This document shows positions 56,607 to 64,000 of a stretch of 64,000 nucleotides of DNA, one piece after another. The DNA comes from Klebsiella sp. BIGb0407. GTDB taxonomy: Bacteria; Pseudomonadota; Gammaproteobacteria; Enterobacterales; Enterobacteriaceae. The stretch is from the NCBI RefSeq assembly GCF_024807845.1, contig NZ_JANUEQ010000001.1, positions 1-64,000 on the forward strand. The letters run 5' to 3'. The notes below the pieces were generated by a model. It was not told where the DNA came from. It made no database searches and saw only the letters and a program-made list of their open reading frames with translations. The stretch's first letter is position 1; each line of letters starts with the position of its first letter. The position numbers and the translations under genes are program-made.

Positions 56607-58580
56607 ATGCGGTTGTTTATTGCCGAAAAACCGAGCCTGGCCCGCGCTATCGCTGATGTATTACCTAAGCCCCACCGCCGAGGCGATGGTTTTATCGAAT
56701 GTGGTAATGGCCAGGTCGTCACCTGGTGTATTGGCCATCTGCTCGAACAGGCTCAGCCGGATGCCTATAATGAACGTTATGCGCGCTGGAATCTGGCAGA
56801 TTTACCCATTGTGCCGGAAAAATGGCGGCTCCAACCTCGCGCTTCGGTAACCAAACAGCTCAACGTTATTAAAGGTCTGCTAACCCAGGCGGCGGAAGTG
56901 GTGCATGCCGGAGACCCCGACCGCGAAGGCCAGTTGCTGGTGGACGAAGTACTCGATTACTTACAGCTGGCGCCGGAAAAACGTCAGCAGGTTCAGCGCT
57001 GCCTGATAAATGACCTTAACCCACAAGCGGTTGAACGGGCGATTTCGCGCCTGCGAGCCAACAGCGAGTTTATTCCGCTTTGTGTCTCGGCCCTGGCGCG
57101 TGCCCGAGCCGACTGGTTATACGGGATCAATATGACCCGCGCCTATACCATCCTGGGCCGTAATGCCGGTTATCAGGGCGTACTCTCCGTTGGCCGCGTT
57201 CAGACCCCGGTGCTGGGGCTGGTGGTCAGGCGGGATGAAGAGATCGAAAATTTTGTACCCCGGGACTATTTTGAGGTTAAAGCGCATATCGTTACCCCGG
57301 CGGACGAGCGTTTTATCGCGCTCTGGCAGCCCAGTGAATCCTGCGAGTCACATCAGGACGAAGACGGACGTTTACTGAACCGTAAACTGGCAGAGCATGT
57401 CGTCGCGAGGATAACCGGGCATCCCGCCATCGTCACGTCATATCAGGATAAGCGCGAGTCAGAAATTGCACCGCTGCCGTTTTCACTCTCCAGTTTGCAG
57501 ATCGAGGCGGCAAAACGTTTTGGGTTCAGCGCTCAGAATGTGCTCGATATTTGTCAAAAACTCTATGAAACCCATAAAGTGATTACCTATCCTCGCTCTG
57601 ACAGTCGTTATCTGCCGGAAGAACACTTTGCCGGACGCCAGTCGGTGTTAAACGCGATTGGCATCCAGGGGGATTTTCAGCCTTTCCCCGATATCAATAT
57701 CGACCAGCGTAATCGCTGCTGGGATGACAAAAAAGTGGATGCTCACCACGCCATTATCCCGACTGCCCGCAGTAGCAAAGTGTCACTGAACGACAATGAA
57801 GCCAAAGTGTATAACCTGGTGGCACGGCAATATCTGATGCAGTTTTGCAGTGATGCCCAGTTTCGTAAATGCACCATTGAGCTGGATATTGCCGGAGGCA
57901 AATTCATCGCCAAAGCGCGTTTTCTGGCTGAAGCAGGCTGGCGTACTTTATTAGGTAATAAAGAACGCGATGAAGATAATGACGGTACACCTTTGCCGGT
58001 GGTCGCCAAGGGTGATGAGCTGTTATGTGAGCAAGGGGAGGTGGTCGACAGGCAGACCCAGCCGCCACGCCATTTTACCGATGCCACTTTATTATCCGCA
58101 ATGACGGGTATTGCCCGCTTTGTTCAGGATAAAGATCTAAAGAAAGTCCTGCGAGCGACCGATGGTTTAGGGACAGAAGCAACCCGGGCCGGTATTATTG
58201 AATTGCTGTTTAAGCGGGTATTTTTAGAAAAGAAAGGACGTGCGATTCATTCCACTCCGGCGGGGAGGGCGTTAATTCACTCGCTACCGGAACTGGCCGC
58301 GCGTCCCGATATGACCGCGCACTGGGAAGCGACTCTGACGCAAATCAGCGAGAAGAACTGCCGCTATCAGGACTTTATGCAACCGCTGGTTGAAACGTTG
58401 TATTCACTTATCCATCAGGCCCGCACTACGCCGGTACGGCATGCTTTTAAGGGCATCAGTGCGCCGGACAGTGCAGGCCGGGGTAAATACAAAAAACAGG
58501 GAAACAGCCATGCCGCTAAAAAACCTTCTGCTCGCCGCCGCAATACTCCTGGGCCTGCCGCTTCTGGCGACAGCGAATAA
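56607..58580 (+). CDS. topB: DNA topoisomerase III
   Basis: The ATG at 56607 starts [19 protein letters not shown] and gives 657 residues (E. coli 653). The TOPRIM domain has the acidic motif [10 protein letters not shown] near residue 100. The type IA active-site tyrosine is in TYPRSDSRY (Y328). A basic tail follows the core. The enzyme decatenates single-stranded or nicked DNA. The C-terminal 24 codons overlap ynjH in another frame. Confidence 0.97.
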   Translation: MRLFIAEKPSLARAIADVLPKPHRRGDGFIECGNGQVVTWCIGHLLEQAQPDAYNERYARWNLADLPIVPEKWRLQPRASVTKQLNVIKGLLTQAAEVVHAGDPDREGQLLVDEVLDYLQLAPEKRQQVQRCLINDLNPQAVERAISRLRANSEFIPLCVSALARARADWLYGINMTRAYTILGRNAGYQGVLSVGRVQTPVLGLVVRRDEEIENFVPRDYFEVKAHIVTPADERFIALWQPSESCESHQDEDGRLLNRKLAEHVVARITGHPAIVTSYQDKRESEIAPLPFSLSSLQIEAAKRFGFSAQNVLDICQKLYETHKVITYPRSDSRYLPEEHFAGRQSVLNAIGIQGDFQPFPDINIDQRNRCWDDKKVDAHHAIIPTARSSKVSLNDNEAKVYNLVARQYLMQFCSDAQFRKCTIELDIAGGKFIAKARFLAEAGWRTLLGNKERDEDNDGTPLPVVAKGDELLCEQGEVVDRQTQPPRHFTDATLLSAMTGIARFVQDKDLKKVLRATDGLGTEATRAGIIELLFKRVFLEKKGRAIHSTPAGRALIHSLPELAARPDMTAHWEATLTQISEKNCRYQDFMQPLVETLYSLIHQARTTPVRHAFKGISAPDSAGRGKYKKQGNSHAAKKPSARRRNTPGPAASGDSE

Positions 58581-58791
58581 CGGTGCTGATGTCGGTATTA
58601 TTGTACCGCCGGAGGTATTTACTCAGCAAGGGGCAGGGCAGCCAACCCCCTGCTTACAGTGCTGTATATACGGCAATAAGAGTTATACCGAAGGGGCGAT
58701 TATCAAAACCGAAGGTATCCTGCTGCAATGCAGTCGGGAGAATCAGGTATTGAGTACTAACCCGCTTATCTGGCAGCGGGTTAAGCCCTAA
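58510..58791 (+). CDS. ynjH: DUF1496 family protein YnjH
   Basis: The start at 58510 follows CAGGGAAACAGCC and gives 93 residues: a signal peptide ending LLATANNG, then a short cysteine-rich domain ([19 protein letters not shown] and LLQCSREN). The four cysteines are typical of DUF1496. The function is unknown. The gene begins 71 bp before the end of topB, in a different frame. Confidence 0.88.
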   Translation: MPLKNLLLAAAILLGLPLLATANNGADVGIIVPPEVFTQQGAGQPTPCLQCCIYGNKSYTEGAIIKTEGILLQCSRENQVLSTNPLIWQRVKP

Positions 58792-58794
58792 AAC

Positions 58795-58856
58795 AGTAGC
58801 GAGTTTTGCTCATTCATGCGTATCACCTACGTCAATGAAATACAGAACTCGCTACT
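58795..58856. repeat. Long-loop inverted repeat after ynjH
   Basis: Arms AGTAGCGAGTT and AACTCGCTACT are separated by 40 bases. It spans the short gap between ynjH and the convergent YbaK-like gene and enters the end of the latter. Confidence 0.55.
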
Positions 58857-59313
58857 CTGTGCATAAGTCCACCCAGATGGCGGCGGTAATGTCCCCAAGT
58901 GTATCAGGTGAAATCCTGACCCCCGAACGGCCATTGCCGCCAGACGGCAGAACTTCTTCATAACTCTTCAGACTCTCATCACAATATACGGCAACCTCTT
59001 GATTTATTCCCAGCGGACTTACGCCTCCGGGGGCAAAACCTGTTGCATCAAGAACCTCTTCTGAGGGCAGCATGCGCGCTTTAACGCCAAAATAATCTTT
59101 AAACTTTTTGTTGTTCAGGCGGCGGTCTCCCGCCATGACCAGCACAACAACGGCATCATTCACCCGGAACGACAGGGACTTTGCTATCTGACCGGGCTGC
59201 ACGTTAAATGCATCGGCAGCCTGACTGACCGTGGCCGTAGGCTCATCAAGTTCAGTTACGTTAACTGCAGGTGCTTTCTTATCCAGGAAGGCGCGGACAC
59301 GCTCTATACTCAT
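58852..59313 (-). CDS. YbaK/ProX-type aminoacyl-tRNA deacylase
   Basis: The start at 59313 gives 153 residues, the usual size. Motifs KSLSFRVNDAVVVLVMAGD, NNKKFKDYFG and PGGVSPLG match the YbaK/EbsC group of trans-editing enzymes that hydrolyse mischarged tRNAs such as Cys- or Ala-tRNA(Pro). Its lysine in NNKKFK corresponds to the conserved one of this fold. It is not E. coli YbaK itself, judging by its surroundings. It lies downstream of an EamA transporter gene. Confidence 0.82.
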   Translation of the reverse strand: MSIERVRAFLDKKAPAVNVTELDEPTATVSQAADAFNVQPGQIAKSLSFRVNDAVVVLVMAGDRRLNNKKFKDYFGVKARMLPSEEVLDATGFAPGGVSPLGINQEVAVYCDESLKSYEEVLPSGGNGRSGVRISPDTLGDITAAIWVDLCTE

Positions 59314-59434
59314 TAAAATTCCTCTTGTAGAATTTCTGTTCAAAGGCTTGTTCAGGATTAAGGGTTTGAATTCTACGCCTGCAGGAAAAGGGGCTACCGG
59401 AACAGGCCGTTCTTCAGAATACAAAAATTTACGG

Positions 59435-60373
59435 TCATGATCGTCTATCTTTTTGTTTAATGTTTGCCAGGCCTACGCCTAAGAGAATTATGCTGATACC
59501 CATGATATGAAAGAGTTGTATGTGCTCACCCAGGAAGATCACGGAAAGCACCACACCAAATACAGGAATGAGGTGGATACTTAATCCTGCCCGGGCAGCG
59601 CCTACAGCTTCAACACAACAGCCATACAGGAGATATGAAATGAAAGAAGGAAATACGCCAAGAAAAATCACTCCCGGAATCGTTATCGGGTTCCAGTTCA
59701 CCTGAATATCAGAGTGATATTCCCGGAGAAACAGCGGGGCAACAGCAATCAGGGTAATCATCACCTGTATCCCCAGTAATCCCACTTTATTGATATCTGC
59801 TGGCAACTTGCGCAGCCACAGCGTATAAAAAGCAAAGCAGGACATGGCGGTAAGTAGTAACAGGTCTCCTGAAGAGAACGCAAGGTTGAAAAGCGCACTA
59901 AGATCGCCTTTAAGAATGATGACTAACACACCACAGCAGGAAACGATCAGGCAGATTATCTGCAGATGATTCAGCCGGGCTTTAAAAAAAAGACATGAAA
60001 ATAACGTGATAAGCACAGGCACACAGGAGTTGAGCAACAGCGCGTTAGTACCTGACGTGTGATGCAGCCCGTAATAAACCAGAAGGCTGAAGGCTGCTAT
60101 GCCACTCAGTGACACGGCGATTATCCTCAGCGGATGCTGAAGATAGCGTCTGTAATCACGTTTGATGTGCGGAGCGGCAAACGGAAGAATGATTGCCAGA
60201 GCAATCAGCCAGCGCACAAAGGTTAGCGTTACGGGGGGAATATCATTTCTTACTGCCCGGCCCACAATGTAGTTTCCTGCCCAAAATAGGGGCGGGATGA
60301 CAAAAAATAGAATGGTCAGTATTAACTGGCGGGTACCGTTTGCTGTCAGTCTTCCAGCATTTTCCTGCGACAT
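59435..60373 (-). CDS. EamA/DMT-family transporter
   Basis: A 312-residue protein with ten hydrophobic segments arranged as two EamA repeats. The first begins near residue 18 (LTILFFVIPPLFWAGNYIVGRAV) and the second near 165. The short motif PPVTLTFVRW after the first helix is typical. Such proteins export amino acids or small metabolites; the substrate here is unknown. It is preceded by the PhzF gene at 38 bp on the same strand. Confidence 0.85.
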   Translation of the reverse strand: MSQENAGRLTANGTRQLILTILFFVIPPLFWAGNYIVGRAVRNDIPPVTLTFVRWLIALAIILPFAAPHIKRDYRRYLQHPLRIIAVSLSGIAAFSLLVYYGLHHTSGTNALLLNSCVPVLITLFSCLFFKARLNHLQIICLIVSCCGVLVIILKGDLSALFNLAFSSGDLLLLTAMSCFAFYTLWLRKLPADINKVGLLGIQVMITLIAVAPLFLREYHSDIQVNWNPITIPGVIFLGVFPSFISYLLYGCCVEAVGAARAGLSIHLIPVFGVVLSVIFLGEHIQLFHIMGISIILLGVGLANIKQKDRRS

Positions 60374-60411
60374 GTTATCTTCCTTTGCCGGATTTCTGTT
60401 TACTTAATAAA

Positions 60412-61290
60412 TCAGTAGTTTAATGTGCCATTAATACAGGTGATTGCATGTCCGCCTACGCGAATTTTACCGCTCTCGATGCGCAACTGCAGCTTTCCCT
60501 CTCTTCCGATAACCCGCCCTTGTGAGGAAAGCACCAGCCCGTTTTCGGGTAATATCACGCTATAATGGCGCATAAACGCCGCAACGCTACCATTACCACT
60601 TCCGCAGACTGGATCCTCGTTAACGCCGCAGGCCGGTGCAAATGACCTGACTTCAATATTCATCCCGGCTTCATCGGTATACTCACCGTAAATGCAGATA
60701 CCCGTCACGCCCATTGCAGCATCATGTTTACTGAGCTTTTCGTAATCCGGCTTAACGCTGATAACCGCAGCGGCATCATTCACGTGGGCGACAATCCACC
60801 GTGCACCCACATCCACCAGTAGAGGAGGCATCAAAGGGTCCAGTGCGCACCCAAGCAGAGCTTCCAGACGACCAACCTGCACATTTGTGAGCACGGAGAT
60901 ATCCGGTTCTGGCAGATCGAATGCAATTGAGACAAACCCTTTTGCATCTTCAATAACCGTCAGATTAATCAGACCCGCAGCGCATTCCTGCACCACGATA
61001 CCGTTCCTGGCATTGACTATACCTGACTCGATCAAAGCCCAGGCTGTACCAATCGTCGGATGACCTGCAAAAGGAAGTTCGCTTTCCGGCGTAAATATCC
61101 GGACTTGGTAATCCGCCTGTTTATTTTCCGGAGGCAATACAAATGTGGTTTCAGACAGGTTGGTCCAGCGAGCAATTTCCTGCATCTGAACGGCAGAGAG
61201 TTCGCGCGCATCCATGATGACGGCAACTGGATTACCCCTGAATGGAACAGCTGTAAAGACATCAACCTGGCGAAAAGCAACGCTGGACAT
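60412..61290 (-). CDS. PhzF-family isomerase
   Basis: The 292-residue protein has the family's N-terminal motif VDVFTAVPFRGNPVAV and the catalytic-type glutamate in TNLSETTFVLPP. Conserved FTPESELPFAGHPTIGTAW near residue 67 and DPVCGSGNGSVAAF near 220 are also present. PhzF-type enzymes isomerise small acids; only some take part in phenazine synthesis. There are no phenazine genes in view. It shares a transcript with the EamA transporter and is divergent from a MocR regulator that may control both. Confidence 0.87.
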   Translation of the reverse strand: MSSVAFRQVDVFTAVPFRGNPVAVIMDARELSAVQMQEIARWTNLSETTFVLPPENKQADYQVRIFTPESELPFAGHPTIGTAWALIESGIVNARNGIVVQECAAGLINLTVIEDAKGFVSIAFDLPEPDISVLTNVQVGRLEALLGCALDPLMPPLLVDVGARWIVAHVNDAAAVISVKPDYEKLSKHDAAMGVTGICIYGEYTDEAGMNIEVRSFAPACGVNEDPVCGSGNGSVAAFMRHYSVILPENGLVLSSQGRVIGREGKLQLRIESGKIRVGGHAITCINGTLNY

Positions 61291-61363
61291 AGCCCACCTT
61301 TAAAGAGACATAACAATCAGAATGGCACTGATACTACACTTTGCACTGTGATGGGTACAGATA

Positions 61364-61427
61364 CAGAAATGTGTCTTTTATATGGACACAGAAATGAGTT
61401 TATTAGCCGAATGGAGTTTCATTTCTG
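61364..61427. promoter_or_regulatory. Repeated CAGAAATG motifs, candidate MocR binding sites
   Basis: CAGAAATG occurs at 61364-61371 and 61389-61396 in the same orientation and as CATTTCTG at 61420-61427. The region lies between the divergent PhzF and MocR genes, and the spacing (25 and about 31 bp) suits a dimeric MocR protein. Confidence 0.45.
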
Positions 61428-61483
61428 ATAAATAAAGGACACACTTACCCGTTACTGATTATCAACCTATACGATATTCCACC

Positions 61484-62938
61484 ATGCATCTTTATGAACA
61501 AGTCGCTGCGGACATTATCCGGGCAATCAGTGTCGGACTGTTAAACGCCGGGGGGCGCATTCAGTCGATTAGGGAATATGCGCAGGCTCATAATGTGAGC
61601 ATTAATACGGTCAAAACGGCTTACCGGCTCCTTGAAGATCGGGGGATCCTGACTGCCCGCCCTCAGGCTGGTTACTATGTCAGCGCGACACTGCCTGAGC
61701 TCAGAACAGTCCATAATGCCAGCGTCGCTGGAAATACGCTGCCACTGTCCGGTATCAGTCGGCTTCTTTCTTTAATTTTGCAGAATCAGCAAAAAGGGGG
61801 CTACACCGATCTGGCTCTGGCATGCCCCTCAGGTGAAAGCTTCTATCCCGCAACCAGAATAAGAAAACTGACCTCTCATGTAATGAGGCATTCTCCTTAC
61901 ATCCAGTCTACTTACGTGCTTCCTCCTGGTTCTGAACGCTTGCGATCTCAGATTGCTCGTCGCGGTACACATCTGGGGATGTTGTTATCCGTTGAAGATA
62001 TTTTAATCACCCACGGCACAATGGAAGCGCTAAATCTGGCCGTAAGAGCTTCAACGAAGCCCGGCGACAGTGTAGCGGTTGAGACCCCCACGTTTTACAA
62101 CCTGTATCCGATGCTGGAAGAAATGGGGAGGAAAGCAGTAGCGATACCCACTCATCCGCAGACGGGGATGTGCCTGGATAGTCTGGACGAGGTTTTAAGA
62201 AAGGGCGGCGTTTCAGCAGTCATAACCATTCCGAGCGGCCACAACCCGCTGGGTTTTACCATGCCGGAAGAAAATCGCCGGCGTCTTGCATCAATGGGGC
62301 ATACCTATGAGATAGCAATTATTGAGGACGCGATGTATGCCGAGCTGCAGTTTGGGCCATCTCCTGTACCGAATATTAAAGCGTTTGATACAGACGGATG
62401 GGTAATGGTGTGCGCCAGCTATACCAAAACAGTGGCGCCAGACTTCCGGATTGGCTGGCTTGAAGCGGGGCGTTTTCGGGATATAGCCCGCCAGATGAAG
62501 TTTACCTCCACAGTCGCAGAACCCGCGTTACTGACGGAAACCTTGGGGTTATTTCTGGAAAACGGTAGTTATGATCTGCATCTGCGATTTCTTAAAAAAC
62601 GTTACAACGAACAGATTGAGGCCGTCAGAGCCCTCTTATCGCGCCACTTTCCTGAAGGAACCCGTGTCAGCCGTCCTCAATGCGGTTTCATTCTCTGGCT
62701 TGAGCTGCCCGGTGATATTGATACGCTTGATCTATTCCATGCGGCTTTGGATGAAAAAATAATCTGTATGCCAGGACTTTTATGCTCAGGAAATAAAGCG
62801 TTCAGTCATTGTCTGCGGCTTGCGGTTTGCTTTGAGCTCACCGACCAGTATGTCAGCGGAATACGAAAACTTGGGGAGCTGGCCTGCCGACAGCTTAAGC
62901 AACCATTGCGCAGGGCCGACGATGAAGTGCATATCTGA
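61484..62938 (+). CDS. MocR-type regulator (GntR helix-turn-helix plus aminotransferase-like domain)
   Basis: The 484-residue protein has an N-terminal GntR-type winged helix (SIREYAQAHNVSINTVKTAYRLLEDRGIL near residues 23-55). A long fold-type I aminotransferase-like domain follows from about residue 105. The PLP-binding lysine lies in ASYTKTVAPDFRIGW near 310, preceded by IEDAMY. Regulators of this kind sense amino-acid derivatives or PLP and often control adjacent metabolic or transport genes. Here PhzF and EamA genes are divergent. The ATG at 61484 gives MHLYEQVA, typical of the family start. Confidence 0.87.
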   Translation: MHLYEQVAADIIRAISVGLLNAGGRIQSIREYAQAHNVSINTVKTAYRLLEDRGILTARPQAGYYVSATLPELRTVHNASVAGNTLPLSGISRLLSLILQNQQKGGYTDLALACPSGESFYPATRIRKLTSHVMRHSPYIQSTYVLPPGSERLRSQIARRGTHLGMLLSVEDILITHGTMEALNLAVRASTKPGDSVAVETPTFYNLYPMLEEMGRKAVAIPTHPQTGMCLDSLDEVLRKGGVSAVITIPSGHNPLGFTMPEENRRRLASMGHTYEIAIIEDAMYAELQFGPSPVPNIKAFDTDGWVMVCASYTKTVAPDFRIGWLEAGRFRDIARQMKFTSTVAEPALLTETLGLFLENGSYDLHLRFLKKRYNEQIEAVRALLSRHFPEGTRVSRPQCGFILWLELPGDIDTLDLFHAALDEKIICMPGLLCSGNKAFSHCLRLAVCFELTDQYVSGIRKLGELACRQLKQPLRRADDEVHI

Positions 62939-63173
62939 GTGGGTTAATTTTGATGCCTTTTTATCTGAAGTAAGCGAAGGAAGTTATGATAAAACCTTCA
63001 GCCAGATTCATAATGTTTGGCGGGAGCAAGGAGCAGACACCAGATGGCTGATATCAGCGGACTTGACGAGCATTCCATTCATCACGGGTTATTTCCCAAA
63101 GTTCAGAATCCAGAAGGCCGCTGACATACTCTTGCTTAACGGTTTTTATCAGCCGCATTCCGCTGCTGACTGA
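62922..63173 (+). other. Possible short or truncated reading frame
   Basis: An open frame of 83 codons (MKCISEWVNFDAFLSEV) overlaps the MocR stop region and the end of the opposite GNAT gene. The first 50 or so residues look protein-like. The remainder is antisense to the GNAT gene, so this may be the 5' remnant of a lost gene. I do not recognise it. Confidence 0.3.
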
Positions 63174-63602
63174 AATACGCTGTGAGCGGCTGTTAACCGC
63201 AGCCTTAGGAGCGCGTAGCACCTGTTTATTTAAAATATTAAACCAGTAATCCGTAGCAGCAATACTGGCCTCACGCATGAAGCCTTGTCCCTGATATTCC
63301 GGAGCGAGCCAGAATCCGCGATTATTATCTTCAAAATCGTACAAGCAGATTAATCCCATGAGTTTGTCGGGTGTTTCAAGGCTTCTGATAGTCCAGAACC
63401 ATGCAATTCCTTTTGCTATATCAGGTAGCGCAACGTTATTGACGTAATGCTCCGCACCATTCTCCGGATAAGGCCAGGGGACCGACGCCACCATATAACG
63501 CACTATTTCCCAGCGTGGATAAAGCTTCTGGATTTGCAGAGCATCTTCAGCGACTAACGGTTTTAATAGCAGCCGTTCTGTTGTAAGTATTGAAGTTCTC
63601 AT
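63054..63602 (-). CDS. GNAT acetyltransferase, RimJ/RimL-like
   Basis: The 182-residue protein begins MRTSILTTERLLLKPL, the usual start of the RimJ/RimL branch. It continues with RGFWLAPEYQGQGFMREA (acetyl-CoA binding) and NSRSQRISVSSGMR. Members acetylate N-termini of ribosomal proteins or small molecules; the substrate is unknown. The gap 63603-63828 holds no gene I can support. Confidence 0.82.
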   Translation of the reverse strand: MRTSILTTERLLLKPLVAEDALQIQKLYPRWEIVRYMVASVPWPYPENGAEHYVNNVALPDIAKGIAWFWTIRSLETPDKLMGLICLYDFEDNNRGFWLAPEYQGQGFMREASIAATDYWFNILNKQVLRAPKAAVNSRSQRISVSSGMRLIKTVKQEYVSGLLDSELWEITRDEWNARQVR

Positions 63603-63828
63603 GGGTGATTATCCTGATTGATTGATGTATTCCTGAGCAGGTTCTGGTTACCTTACGATCAGACACACAGCAGACAAGCACGTGGCGCTGAAGGTCTGCT
63701 GATAGCGAGGAGCGGATATTCGGAATACCTAGTTTATATCCTGAGAGTCCAGGAAATCGTCCGCCCCCTTCAGAGTGACATTATCAATATGGATAGATAA
63801 TAGCGTCAGGCGTTAAGCCCTCCACAAC

Positions 63829-64000
63829 TCACCGGAAAAAGTCATCCACCGAATCGCTCCACTCATGACCGGACACCGACCATACCTTGCTTATCGGGGG
63901 AGGAAATCCGCTTCTGCAGTAGCCATTTTTCCCCATGAAATCGAAGGCTCCATGCGGATATCCGTTGATAAGAAGTACGCACTTCTGACTGTCTTCTGAC
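63829..64000 (-). CDS. C-terminal end of an unknown gene, cut by the window edge
   Basis: An open frame of 56 codons on the minus strand runs in from the window end and stops at 63829. It encodes ...VLLINGYPHGAFDFMGKNG...SGHEWSDSVDDFFR. The composition looks protein-like, but I do not recognise the family, and the start is outside the window. Confidence 0.45.
   Translation of the reverse strand, partial: SEDSQKCVLLINGYPHGAFDFMGKNGYCRSGFPPPISKVWSVSGHEWSDSVDDFFR

Overview
The window is chromosomal DNA from a member of the Enterobacteriaceae. Core genes (gapA, yeaD, msrB, yeaC, pncA, ansA, sppA, ydjA, selD, topB, ynjH, yeaG, yeaH, mipA, nimT, nimR, yeaO) match Escherichia coli in length and order, but the accessory genes between them do not. 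The genus cannot be fixed from the sequence. A relative such as Buttiauxella or Kluyvera is a guess only.

Region 1 (1-8803) is the right end of an e14/phage-21-type prophage inserted in icd. It holds the 3' part of a J-like tail tip gene with a 576-bp tandem repeat, a tail-fibre gene facing a silent second C-terminal cassette, and a Pin/Gin-type invertase. Next come an AT-rich 666-codon ATPase gene with a possible C-terminal HEPN motif and a duplicated icd 3' end marking the attachment site. In E. coli e14 the restriction gene mcrA lies between pin and the icd remnant. The ATPase lies in that slot, so a phage-defence role is the leading inference.

Region 2 (8.8-30.6 kb) is a mosaic of accessory genes. 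It includes a DcuC carrier, a cysteine-less molybdopterin-fold protein paired with a GGDEF/EAL protein, a chloramphenicol acetyltransferase and yqjC. An autotransporter whose passenger is a TIM-barrel sugar-isomerase-like domain lies divergent from a MarR-GNAT regulator preceded by a long perfect palindrome. Further on are a GNAT enzyme, a broken hydrolase, a DUF429 gene, a TetR/acetyltransferase pair, a PEP-mutase-like gene coupled to ada, and the mesD/mesX core methionine synthase pair. The block ends with a BCCT transporter/enolase-superfamily operon divergent from a LysR gene; the transporter gene looks frameshifted near its start.

Region 3 (30.6-58.8 kb) is the conserved yeaO-to-ynjH block, in E. 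coli order but with insertions. Between nimR and yeaH lie two separate guanidine-II riboswitches on the minus strand. One precedes gdx and the other precedes a 65-residue membrane protein I do not recognise. yeaGH has a good sigma-54 promoter match. An eight-gene chaperone-usher fimbrial operon with three chaperones lies between mipA and yeaD, and a leftover adhesin C-terminus follows its last gene.

Region 4 (58.8-64 kb) is accessory again: a YbaK-like deacylase, an EamA transporter, a PhzF protein divergent from a MocR-type regulator with repeated candidate binding sites, a GNAT enzyme, and the C-terminal end of an unknown gene at the window edge. I saw no rRNA, tRNA, CRISPR array or complete insertion sequence.
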